Below, in pieces: positions 1 through 7,722 of a stretch of 54,120 bases of DNA. Below the pieces are notes generated by a model. It ran no database searches. It saw only the letters and a list, made by a program, of their open reading frames with translations, and had not been told where the DNA came from. The position numbers were made by a program, and so were the translations under genes. Origin of the DNA: Zobellella denitrificans (lineage in GTDB: Bacteria > Pseudomonadota > Gammaproteobacteria > Enterobacterales > Aeromonadaceae); NCBI RefSeq assembly GCF_002237365.1, contig NZ_NMUO01000014.1, positions 1 to 54,120 of the forward strand, given 5' to 3'. Position 1 is the first letter of the stretch; every line of letters starts with the position of its first letter.

Positions 1-2
1 GC

Positions 3-536
3 CTGGCCCGGCGCGGCTGGCCCCTGGTGCTGCGCCAGACCGGGGGCGATCTCACGGTGCAGAGCCCGCACCTGCTCAACGTGGCCATGGTGTTCACCCT
101 CACCCCGGCCCCCGGGGCCATCGGCCAGGCCTACCGGCGCTTCTGCCGGCCGCTGCTCGCGGCCCTGGCGGAGATGGGCATCGACGCCTACTGTGGCGCC
201 GTGCCCGGGGCCTTCTGCGATGGCGATTACAACCTGGTGGTGGACGGCCGCAAGCTCGCCGGCACCGCCCAGCGGTGGCGCAAGGCGCAGGGGCGGGAGA
301 CCCAGGCGGTGCTGGCCCATGCCGCCATCCTCTGCGACGAGGACGAGGGCGAGCTGTGCCGGCTGACCAACGACTTTTACCGCTACTGCCGGCAACCCCA
401 GCGGGTGCGGGAAGACCGGCACGTGACCGTCTCCCGCCTGCTGGGGCTGGGGCCCGGTCACAGCGCCATGGCGCTGCTGGGGCGCACCCTGCAGCAGCAT
501 CTTTCACGGAGGAATGAAGATGAAGGACAAGCATGA
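3..536 (+). CDS. Lipoate-protein ligase A family protein, C-terminal part (5'-truncated by window edge)
   Basis: The reading frame is open from base 3, so the gene begins upstream of the window and only about 177 codons are seen. The visible protein reads RRGWPLVLRQTGGDLTVQSP, then a segment with GDYNLVVDGRKLAGTAQRW, which is the typical lipoyl/octanoyl-transferase fold (BPL/LplA/LipB family: a TGG-type substrate loop followed by the catalytic-lysine stretch KLAGTAQ). Family members load lipoate or octanoate onto E2 or H proteins of 2-oxoacid dehydrogenases in the cytoplasm. The stop overlaps the start of the next gene by 17 bases, so the two may be co-transcribed. Exact substrate (lipoate versus octanoyl transfer) cannot be told from this part. 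Confidence 0.75.
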   Translation: MARRGWPLVLRQTGGDLTVQSPHLLNVAMVFTLTPAPGAIGQAYRRFCRPLLAALAEMGIDAYCGAVPGAFCDGDYNLVVDGRKLAGTAQRWRKAQGRETQAVLAHAAILCDEDEGELCRLTNDFYRYCRQPQRVREDRHVTVSRLLGLGPGHSAMALLGRTLQQHLSRRNEDEGQA

Positions 537-1104
537 ACGGATACCGGTAGCCGAGGTGGAGGCCACCCCTGGCTTAAGCCGGCGGCGCTTTCTGGCCGCG
601 GGCAGCATGGTGGCCCTGGGGGTGGGCGCCCTGTCGGCCACCGGCCTCGAGGCCTCGGCCCGGGAAGCCCTGACCCGGGAGTTCACCCTGCTGGGCGCCG
701 AGGCCGGCAACACCCTGCTGGTGCTGGCTCGGGACATCTTTCCCCACGACCACATCGAGGACCGCTACTACCGGCAGGCCCTGGCGCCGCTCGAGGCCCA
801 GGCCGCCGACGACGCCGAGCTCAGGCAACTGCTGGCCGAGGGCACGGCCGCCCTGGACGAGCTGGCCAGGGCGCGCTTCCTGCGGCCCTACGCCGCCATC
901 GAGCGGGAGAGCGATCGCCTGGTACTGCTCTACCTGATCGAGCACGGCGCCTTCTTCCTGCGGCTGAAGGGCCACCTGGTCACCGGTTTTTACGACAACA
1001 AGGAAGTCTGGCCCCTGTTCGGCTACGAGGGCTCGTCCTGGGAGCAGGGCGGCTACCTCAACCGGGGCTTCAACGACATCGACTGGCTGGAGCAGGACGC
1101 CTGA
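520..1104 (+). CDS. Gluconate 2-dehydrogenase subunit 3-like protein with Tat signal (GMC dehydrogenase small subunit)
   Basis: Small subunit expected to partner the GMC oxidoreductase that follows 39 bases downstream. A twin-arginine signal (SRRRFLAAGSMVALG) lies near residues 21-35, so the protein is probably exported folded; in this family the small subunit carries the Tat signal and its flavoprotein partner travels with it. The rest, about residues 45-190, resembles the gluconate 2-dehydrogenase subunit 3 family. I chose the ATG at 520 rather than 514 because GGAGG at 508-512 is only one base from the first ATG but about seven from the second. It overlaps the upstream gene by 17 bases. 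The usual third subunit, a multihaem cytochrome c, is not nearby. Confidence 0.8.
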   Translation: MKDKHERIPVAEVEATPGLSRRRFLAAGSMVALGVGALSATGLEASAREALTREFTLLGAEAGNTLLVLARDIFPHDHIEDRYYRQALAPLEAQAADDAELRQLLAEGTAALDELARARFLRPYAAIERESDRLVLLYLIEHGAFFLRLKGHLVTGFYDNKEVWPLFGYEGSSWEQGGYLNRGFNDIDWLEQDA

Positions 1105-1143
1105 GCGGCGGCCCCGGCCAACAACCATCCCAAGGAGAGCATT

Positions 1144-2718
1144 ATGAGCGCGACCTTCTCACTGGACGACGACAGCGTCGTGGTGATCATCGGCTCCGGC
1201 GCCGGTGGCGGCACCCTGGCCGACGAACTGACCCAAAAAGGCGTCAAGGTGGTGATCCTCGAAGCGGGCAGGCACTACACCCAGGCCGACTTCGAGAACG
1301 ACGAATGGGCCATGTTCCACAAGATTTCCTGGCTGGACAAGCGCATTTCCGCCGGCGGCTGGCACCACGCCGAAACCTACCCCAACCTGCCGGCCTGGAT
1401 AGTGAAGGGGGTGGGGGGCTCGACCATGCACTTCTCCGGCCTGGCCCTGCGCTTTTTGCCCCACGACTTCGAGACCCGCAGCGTCTACGGCGAGGTCAAG
1501 GGCGCCAATGTGCTGGACTGGCCCATCGGCTATGACGAGCTGGCTCCCTACTACGACATCGCCGAGCGCAAGATGGGGGTGGCGGGCACCAAGGCCAGCG
1601 GCCTGCCCGAGATGCCGCCCAACAACCACTACCAGGTGATCGCCGCCGGCGCCCGCAAGGTGGGCTACAAGGACATCAGCCGGCCGGTGGCCTCCAACAC
1701 CCGGCCCAACGACGGTCGTCCCGCCTGCCAGCAGATCGGCTTTTGCATGCAGGGCTGCAAGATAGGCGCCAAGTGGTCGACCCTGTATGCGGAGATCCCC
1801 CGTGCACTGAAGACCGGGCTCGCCGAGCTGCGGCCCCAGAGCATGGTGCTGCGCATCGAGCACGACGCCCAGGGCAAGGCCAGCGGCGTGCTCTACGCCG
1901 ACAAGGACGGCAAGCTGCAGCTGCAGAAGGCGCGGGTGGTGTGCGTGGCGGGCAATTCCATCGAATCGCCCCGGCTGCTGCTCAACTCCGCCTCCAGCCT
2001 GTTCCCCGACGGCCTGGCCAACTCCTCCGGCCAGGTGGGCCGCAACTACATGACCCACACCACGGCGGCGGCGGTGGCCATCCACAAGGGGCCGGTGCGC
2101 ATGTACCGGGGCTTCGACATCGCCGCGGTGATCTCGGACGAGGCCGAGCTCAAGCCGGAGCGGGGCTTCCTCGGCGGCTACCACCTGGAAGGCCTGGCCC
2201 TGCACCTGCCCTTTACCGCCGCCTTTATGAAGCCGGGCGGCTGGGGCCGGGAAGTGACCTCGGCCCTGGAGCAGTACGACCACATGAGCTGCGTCTGGGT
2301 CTGTGGCGAGGACATGCCCCAGGAAGAAAACGGCATCAGCCTGCATGCCAGCGAGAAGGATCAGTACGGCCTGCCGGTGCCCGTGGTCACCAAGACCGAT
2401 CACACCAACGACGCCATCATGCGCCGCCACGGCCTGGCCCAGTGGCGCAAGGTGTCGGAGGCGGTGGGGGCCACCCGGGTTGTCGACATGCCGCCCTATC
2501 CGGCCAGCCACAACATGGGCACCAACCGCATGAGCGCCAAGGCGCGGGACGGGGTGGTCAACAAGTGGGGCCAGAGCCACGACGTGGGCAACCTCTTTAT
2601 CTCCGACGGCAGCCAGTTCACCTCCAGCTCCGCCGCCAACCCGACCCTGACCATAGTCGCGCTGGCGGTACGCCAGGCCGAATACATCGCCAACGCCATG
2701 AGCCGGCGGGAACTCTGA
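1144..2718 (+). CDS. GMC-family FAD-dependent oxidoreductase (membrane/periplasmic sugar or alcohol dehydrogenase large subunit)
   Basis: A 524-aa flavoprotein of the glucose-methanol-choline family. The Rossmann FAD-binding motif GSGAGGG sits at residues 17-23, followed by an acidic strand end (VVILEAGRHY). The C-terminal substrate domain has SHNMGTNRMS around residue 456 (candidate catalytic His) and a final FAD-contacting stretch DGSQFTSSSAANPTLT near residue 485. It has no signal peptide, which fits co-export with the Tat-bearing small subunit encoded just upstream. Members oxidise polyols, sugars or alcohols and pass electrons to cytochrome c or quinone; the substrate here is unknown. 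A good ribosome site (AAGGAGA) precedes the ATG. Likely an operon with its two neighbours. Confidence 0.9.
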   Translation: MSATFSLDDDSVVVIIGSGAGGGTLADELTQKGVKVVILEAGRHYTQADFENDEWAMFHKISWLDKRISAGGWHHAETYPNLPAWIVKGVGGSTMHFSGLALRFLPHDFETRSVYGEVKGANVLDWPIGYDELAPYYDIAERKMGVAGTKASGLPEMPPNNHYQVIAAGARKVGYKDISRPVASNTRPNDGRPACQQIGFCMQGCKIGAKWSTLYAEIPRALKTGLAELRPQSMVLRIEHDAQGKASGVLYADKDGKLQLQKARVVCVAGNSIESPRLLLNSASSLFPDGLANSSGQVGRNYMTHTTAAAVAIHKGPVRMYRGFDIAAVISDEAELKPERGFLGGYHLEGLALHLPFTAAFMKPGGWGREVTSALEQYDHMSCVWVCGEDMPQEENGISLHASEKDQYGLPVPVVTKTDHTNDAIMRRHGLAQWRKVSEAVGATRVVDMPPYPASHNMGTNRMSAKARDGVVNKWGQSHDVGNLFISDGSQFTSSSAANPTLTIVALAVRQAEYIANAMSRREL

Positions 2719-2747
2719 TCCCGCCCTTGACCAAAAAGGAAGCAACA

Positions 2748-3344
2748 ATGATCAAACAAGGACTGACCGGCAGCCTGATCGGGGCCGCCCTGGCCACCCA
2801 CCTCCCGGCCGCCGCCGATCCCATGCCGGGCATGAAGGGCCTGCAGCACATCGGCATTACCGTGCCCCGACTGGAGGAGGCGGTCGACTTCTTCGAACGG
2901 GTGCTCGGCTGCGAGCCCTTCTTCACCTTCGGCGAGTTCAGCTTCGAGGACGACTGGATGGAACGCCACCTGAACGTGCACCCACGGGCCCGCATCCGCG
3001 ACTTCCAGATGGTGCGCTGCGGCAACGGCACCAACCTGGAGGTGTTCGAGTACAGCGCCCCGGATCAGAACCGGCGCGGGCCGCGCAACAGCGATATCGG
3101 CGGCCATCACCTGGCCTTCTACGTGGATGACATGGCCGCCGCCGTGGCCTACCTGACAGAGCGGGGGATACGGGTGCTGGGTGAACCCAGCACCTTCACC
3201 GAGGGGCCGGCGGCGGGGCTGACCTGGGTCTACTTCCTGGCGCCCTGGGGCCTGCAGCTGGAGCTGGTGAGCGCCCCCGGCGGCATGGCCTATGAGCAGG
3301 GCCTGGAGCGCGGGCTCTGGGATCCGCGCACGCCGGAGAAATAG
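2748..3344 (+). CDS. VOC (glyoxalase/dioxygenase fold) family protein with signal peptide
   Basis: A 198-aa protein with an N-terminal Sec-like signal (MIKQGLTGSLIGAALATHLP, likely cleaved after PAAA, residues 20-23) and then one vicinal-oxygen-chelate domain from about residue 28 (GLQHIGITVPRLEEAVDFFE) to about 180 (WGLQLELVS). Possible metal ligands are the His in LQHIGI, the His in GGHHLAF and the Glu in LQLELV. It begins 29 bases after the GMC gene behind AAGGAAG, so it is probably the last gene of that operon. A periplasmic VOC protein beside an exported dehydrogenase might process or isomerise the oxidation product; that link is inference. Confidence 0.8.
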   Translation: MIKQGLTGSLIGAALATHLPAAADPMPGMKGLQHIGITVPRLEEAVDFFERVLGCEPFFTFGEFSFEDDWMERHLNVHPRARIRDFQMVRCGNGTNLEVFEYSAPDQNRRGPRNSDIGGHHLAFYVDDMAAAVAYLTERGIRVLGEPSTFTEGPAAGLTWVYFLAPWGLQLELVSAPGGMAYEQGLERGLWDPRTPEK

Positions 3345-3583
3345 CACCGTAAGCACGCCATATAGTTAAAAACTTAGGCAGCAGGAGCAGCGCTGTCTCG
3401 GCGTAGCCGCTGTAGATGCCGCTTTAGCCGGCATGATCCGGCATGATCCGGCATGACCCGGCACAAAGCGGCGGCAAAGGGTGCCCCATTTCCGTCCGCG
3501 CTCCCCAGTGGCTGCGGGTTTGCGCCACGTAAACGGGCGCCTACAGGTGAGATATCGCGCTGCTCACGTTTTATGGTGAACCC
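3345..3583. other. Intergenic region with short tandem repeat between convergent genes
   Basis: No gene is seen in these 239 bases. The middle (3429-3463) holds a direct 10-base repeat, CCGGCATGAT, in about three and a half copies, preceded by GC-rich inverted half-sites (GTAGCCGC, GCCGCTTTAGCC) that look REP-like. GAGCAGCGC at 3386 has an inverted partner near 3559 (GCGCTGCTC), so the transcript could fold into a long imperfect hairpin between the two converging genes. No convincing U-tract terminator follows. Confidence 0.4.
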
Positions 3584-4363
3584 TTATTCCAGGCTTTCAT
3601 GCAAAAACGCCTGCAACTGCAGCCAGGAGTCCTTGTCGGCCTGGGCGTCGTAGCCGAGCGGCATATTGAACTCGGCGGCCACGCTGTCCGCCCTGGGGTT
3701 GGTGAAGGCGTGCAGGGCGCCCGGGTAGTCCACCAGCAGGTAGTCGGCGCCGGCGGCGTCCATTTCCTGGCGGAAGGCGGCCACCTGCTCCGCCGGTACC
3801 AGGGGATCGGCGGCGCCGTTGAACACGGCAATGCGCACCGGGCTGCCGGCGGGCAGGGGATCTGCCAGCGGCGCGAGCGAGCCGTGGAAGCTGGCCACCG
3901 CCTTCAGCTCGGCGCCAGCGCGGGCCATGTGCAGCACCACGCCGCCGCCGTAGCAGTAGCCGATGGCGGCGATCCGGCCGTCATCGACCCGCGGGTGGGC
4001 GGCCAGCCAGTCCCGGGCGGCGTTGAAGCGCCGCTCCGCCAGGGGCAGGGAAGCCAGGGACGCCTTGGCAAACTCGCCCGCCTCGGACGGGTGTTCGGTG
4101 TTCCGGCCGTCGCCGTACATGTCCAGGGCCAGGGCGGCATAGCCCAGCTCGGCCAGCATGTCGGCCCGTTGGCGCACATAGTCGTTGTGGCCCCACCACT
4201 CGTGCACCACCAGCACCCCGGGCAGGGGCGCGGGCAGGCTGTCGTCGTAGGCGAGGTAGCCCAGGTAGGACTGGCCGTCGAGCTGGTAGCGCACCTCTTC
4301 GGTAACCACGGCGGCCTGGGCGGAGGCGCCCAGCAGCAGCAGGGGAATGGCCATTGCCTTCAT
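3584..4363 (-). CDS. Dienelactone hydrolase family protein, exported
   Basis: A 259-aa alpha/beta hydrolase with a short signal peptide (MKAMAIPLLLLGASAQAA). The DLH nucleophile motif GYCYGG has a cysteine at residue 137, with the rest of the triad at Asp186 (AADPLVP) and His218 (GALHAF); Glu55 in HEWWG is the conserved activating residue of the family. The cysteine in place of serine is what separates dienelactone hydrolases from ordinary esterases. Most characterised members are cytosolic; this one appears periplasmic, as in a common subfamily of unknown substrate. An AAGGGAG ribosome site lies upstream of the ATG. It is a single gene convergent with the VOC gene. Confidence 0.85.
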   Translation of the reverse strand: MKAMAIPLLLLGASAQAAVVTEEVRYQLDGQSYLGYLAYDDSLPAPLPGVLVVHEWWGHNDYVRQRADMLAELGYAALALDMYGDGRNTEHPSEAGEFAKASLASLPLAERRFNAARDWLAAHPRVDDGRIAAIGYCYGGGVVLHMARAGAELKAVASFHGSLAPLADPLPAGSPVRIAVFNGAADPLVPAEQVAAFRQEMDAAGADYLLVDYPGALHAFTNPRADSVAAEFNMPLGYDAQADKDSWLQLQAFLHESLE

Positions 4364-4476
4364 GATGTTGTCTCCCTTTGATGTCGCGTCACTCCCAGTG
4401 TAGACCCGCCGACTTGGGGGTATGGGCCAGAGGGTTAATACTTTAGAAGAGAGGTACAGCGGAGGAGGTAACCATC

Positions 4477-4668
4477 ATGGAACTGTCAAGGCTGCACAGC
4501 GGCATGCTCTGTGCCACCCGAAAAGGCCCGGGTTGGATCATGTCGATCGATGCCGAACACCATAGCCTGCATATGAAGGCCCAGGGGGAAGAGCGGGAGT
4601 TCGACGTGGATCTGGATGATATTCTGGACGACCCCCAGGTGCACAACCCGGAAGATATCTACTACTGA
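4477..4668 (+). CDS. Small conserved-looking hypothetical protein, 63 aa
   Basis: A short acidic protein with no family I can name. It starts behind a very strong ribosome site (GGAGGAGGT, with an ATG about eight bases on) and is followed seven bases after the stop by a clear intrinsic terminator, so it is very likely a real monocistronic gene. The C-terminal half is rich in aspartate (DVDLDDILDDPQ) and ends in tyrosines (EDIYY); the first half contains a mixed SGMLCATRKGPGWIMS stretch. There is no signal peptide or membrane helix. The compact layout suggests a small regulator or binding partner, but the function is unknown. Confidence 0.7.
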   Translation: MELSRLHSGMLCATRKGPGWIMSIDAEHHSLHMKAQGEEREFDVDLDDILDDPQVHNPEDIYY

Positions 4669-4674
4669 CCATCC

Positions 4675-4700
4675 GACCCGCTCCGGCGGGTCGTTTTTTA
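4675..4700 (+). terminator. Intrinsic terminator after the 63-aa gene
   Basis: A perfect 7-bp stem (GACCCGC / GCGGGTC) with a TCCG loop is followed by GTTTTTTA. It ends the small gene on the plus strand and sits just before the convergent end of the large ligase fusion. Confidence 0.85.
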
Positions 4701-4705
4701 TTCCC

Positions 4706-7537
4706 TTATTCCTCCTCCTGCTCTGTCGTTGCCAGCTGCTGGGCGATCCAGGCGCGGGCCGCCTGCCGGAGCCGCACCGCCGCCGCGAACACGTCCTCGT
4801 CCTCTTGCCGGGGCGGCAGGGGGGCGCCCACTTCCACCTCCAGGGCGCCGTGCCGGGGCCACCAGTGTTCGGCGGGCAGCACCCATCGGCTGCCGCGGAT
4901 CACCACCGGCACTACCGGCACGGCCGCGCCGGCGGCAGCGAGAAAACCGCCCAGGTGGAAGGGCAGGAGCCCCGGGCGGGCGACGAAGGTCCCCTCCGGG
5001 AACACCAGCAGCGAGCCCCCGCCCCTGACCAGCCCGGCCAGGCGGTTGGCGTCCTCCACGCTGCGCCGCAGTTCGAAGCGCTCGACGAAGGCCACCCCCA
5101 GCTTCTTCAGGTAGCTACCCGCGACGAGCTGGTCGCGCAGTTCCTGTTTGGCGACGAAGGCGTAGGGCCGGGGCAGGGCCGCCACCAGCAAGAGGCCATC
5201 CAGGTAGCTGGCGTGGTTGCACACCAGCACGCAGGGGCCCGCCGGCAGCCGATCCACGCCTTCCACCCTGAAGGGGATGCCGGTCAGGCGCAGCAGCCAG
5301 CGGGCCGCCCGTCCGCCCAGGCGCCAGGCCGAGGCGGGCTCCCTGGTGGCGAGGGTCGCCAGCCAGACAGGGGGAGCCAGCAGTCCGAGCATCAGCATGG
5401 CATGCAGGGCGAAGGCGGCACGAACCAGTTTCCCGCCCAAGCGGCGCAACCAGAGCGCGGCGCTGCCTACCCCTAAGCGCAGCAGTTGTACCCGGGCCGT
5501 GGGCGCGACCTGGCCGACGTCTCCCTGCAGATAGCGGCTGCGGCAGGCGGCACGGCGCACCTTGCCGCTGGAGGTCTTGAGCACGGTGCGGGGCGGGGCC
5601 AGCACCACCTCGTCGGGCGGCTCGCCCAGCACCTTCAGCACGGCATCCACCACGGCCCCATGCAGGGCGGCGAGGGCGCTACCGGCCAGTCGGGTTTCGG
5701 CCAGCACCACCAGGCGCTCGGTGCCGGTGGCCGGATCCGGGCTGCCGAACACCGCCACCCCGCCCTTGCGCACCCCCTCCACGGCGACGACCGCCTCCTC
5801 GATTTCCTGGGGATAGAGGTTGCGGCCGCCGCGGATGATCATGTCCTTCACCCGCCCGGTGAGGTAGACCTCGCCGGCGGCGACATAGGCGCGATCGCCG
5901 GTGTCGAGCCAGCCATCGTGGAACAGCCCGGCGGTGGCCGCGGGATTGCGGAAGTAGCCCCGGGTGGCCGAAGGGCCCCTGAACTCCAGCCGGCCCTCGA
6001 TGCGCTCGCCCACCTCCCGGCCGGCCTCGTCGACGATGCGGATGGCATGGCCGGGCAGGGGCGCCCCGCAGGACACGAAGCGCTGGGCGCTCTCGTCCCC
6101 CTCGGCGGCGGGCAGGGCACGGTGTTCCCGTGCCAGGGGTTCGCGCCGGACATTGTCGATCAGCGGGCCGCGCCCGAGCGGGGGGAACAGCAGGCCGACC
6201 GACGCCTCGGCCAGGCCGTACACGGGGGTGATGGCTTCTGGTTTAAGGCCATAGGGGGCGAACCGCTCGGCAAAGTGGCGCAGGGTGTCGGGGCTGACCG
6301 CCTCGGCGCCGTTGCAGGCCAGCCGCCAGCTGCCGAGATCCAGTCCCTCCAGCGCCGCCGGCTCGATGCGCTTGAGACAGAGTTCATAGGCGAAGTTGGG
6401 GGCCGCCGAGAGGGTGCCGCGATAGCGGTGGATGGCCCACAGCCAGCGCTCCGGCCTGGCCAGAAAGGTGAGGGGCGACATCACCACCAGCGGCAGACCC
6501 ACATAGAGGCTGCCGAGAAAGGCGCCGATCAGCCCCATGTCGTGGTAGAGCGGCAGCCAGCTGACGAAGACGTCGCGCGGGCTGGCCGCCAGCACCCCCT
6601 GCATGGCGCGGATGTTGGCGAGCAGGTTGGCGTGGCTCAGCACCACCCCCTTGGGGTTGCCGGTGCTGCCCGAGGTGTACTGGATAAAGGCGGTGTCCTC
6701 GTCGCGAATGTCGACCGGGCGCAGGCCGTCCGCCGGCGCGACCAACTGCTCGGGGGTGGCCAGCCGGCGCAGGCTGCTCACCCGGGCCTGCAGCAGGCGG
6801 CCCACCACCATGGCCTCGGACACGGTGATCATCAGCACCACGGCGGCGTTGGCGAGGATGCCGGCATGGCGCAACACATGGTCTTCGAGCTGGGAGGCCC
6901 GCGCCGGCGGATAGATGGGCACCGGGATGGCGCCCATCCTCAGGATGCCGAAGTAGCAGTGGAAGTAGGCGAGGGAGGTGGGCAGCATGATGGCCACCCG
7001 CTGGCCCGGCTCGACCCCGGCCTGCTGCAGGGCGGCCGCCACCCCCCGGCTGCCGGCCGCCAGCTCGCCGTAACTGAGCCGTTGCTCGGATTCGTCGGTG
7101 ACCAGGATGCTCTGTACCTGCTGCGGGTGGGCCCGCTCATGCCAGTCGAGCACCTCCGGCAGGGTGGTGGCGGACGAGCGGGAGAGGTCGCCCAGGGGGC
7201 GGCGCCGGCTGACCCGGGCCGCGTCTGCGCTTGGCGCCTGCTCGATGGCGAGCAGCAGATCCCGCACCGTGTCTGCCCGCTGCAGGGTGTCTTCCGGCAG
7301 GTCGACCGCGAAAGCCTGCTCGATACGCAGCAGCAGCTCCATCCGCGCCAGGCTGTCGAGGGCCAGATCCCGGTCCAGGGAACTGTCGAGCCGGGCGGGC
7401 GGCATCGCCGGGGCTTCCGGCTGCAGATCGCGCAGGGTCTGGTCGACCAGCGCGAGCAGTTGTTGCGCGCGGGCGCCGTCGGGTTGGGGGCTGTCGTCTT
7501 CGTCTTGCACCGGGTCGCCCTGGTTGCGGTGGATCAC
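4706..7537 (-). CDS. ACP / fatty acyl-AMP ligase-like / PlsC acyltransferase tri-domain fusion
   Basis: A 943-aa protein with three activities in one chain. Residues ~25-100 form an acyl-carrier domain with the phosphopantetheine serine in DSL (Ser62). Residues ~120-650 form an AMP-forming ligase with YTSGSTGNPKG at 287-297, SWLPLYHDMGLIG near 326, and a C-terminal lysine stretch KTSSGKVRR; the wording of these motifs is typical of fatty acyl-AMP ligases. After hydrophobic segments (~690-725), residues ~750-930 form a PlsC domain with NHxxxxD at 774-780 and FPEGT at 846-850. The likely sequence of events is: activate a free fatty acid as acyl-AMP, load it on the cis ACP, then transfer it to a lysophospholipid or other acceptor at the membrane, comparable in outline to E. 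coli Aas. GTG at 7537 is a tentative start. Convergent with the 63-aa gene. Confidence 0.85.
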   Translation of the reverse strand: MIHRNQGDPVQDEDDSPQPDGARAQQLLALVDQTLRDLQPEAPAMPPARLDSSLDRDLALDSLARMELLLRIEQAFAVDLPEDTLQRADTVRDLLLAIEQAPSADAARVSRRRPLGDLSRSSATTLPEVLDWHERAHPQQVQSILVTDESEQRLSYGELAAGSRGVAAALQQAGVEPGQRVAIMLPTSLAYFHCYFGILRMGAIPVPIYPPARASQLEDHVLRHAGILANAAVVLMITVSEAMVVGRLLQARVSSLRRLATPEQLVAPADGLRPVDIRDEDTAFIQYTSGSTGNPKGVVLSHANLLANIRAMQGVLAASPRDVFVSWLPLYHDMGLIGAFLGSLYVGLPLVVMSPLTFLARPERWLWAIHRYRGTLSAAPNFAYELCLKRIEPAALEGLDLGSWRLACNGAEAVSPDTLRHFAERFAPYGLKPEAITPVYGLAEASVGLLFPPLGRGPLIDNVRREPLAREHRALPAAEGDESAQRFVSCGAPLPGHAIRIVDEAGREVGERIEGRLEFRGPSATRGYFRNPAATAGLFHDGWLDTGDRAYVAAGEVYLTGRVKDMIIRGGRNLYPQEIEEAVVAVEGVRKGGVAVFGSPDPATGTERLVVLAETRLAGSALAALHGAVVDAVLKVLGEPPDEVVLAPPRTVLKTSSGKVRRAACRSRYLQGDVGQVAPTARVQLLRLGVGSAALWLRRLGGKLVRAAFALHAMLMLGLLAPPVWLATLATREPASAWRLGGRAARWLLRLTGIPFRVEGVDRLPAGPCVLVCNHASYLDGLLLVAALPRPYAFVAKQELRDQLVAGSYLKKLGVAFVERFELRRSVEDANRLAGLVRGGGSLLVFPEGTFVARPGLLPFHLGGFLAAAGAAVPVVPVVIRGSRWVLPAEHWWPRHGALEVEVGAPLPPRQEDEDVFAAAVRLRQAARAWIAQQLATTEQEEE

Positions 7538-7722
7538 GCCGCCGGGCCGGATGCGGCGGCATCCGGGTCCAGCCTGTCTCTACCAACTATAGCCGCTGGC
7601 GGCCGCGGTGGTCTTTATCGGCCCCGGCGGCGGTCGCCACGCCGACGGCCGGATTTATGGGTATGTGGTAACCTTTTGTTTTGGTAAACTATTTCACTGT
7701 TGTTACACCACCCCAAGCCATC

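Noticed and set aside
3429-3463. CRISPR array
   Set aside because: Ten-base contiguous repeats without spacers; no cas genes in the window.
5486-7687. 733-codon plus-strand frame opposite the ACP-ligase-PlsC fusion
   Set aside because: Antisense shadow; the minus-strand frame has complete domains and motifs.
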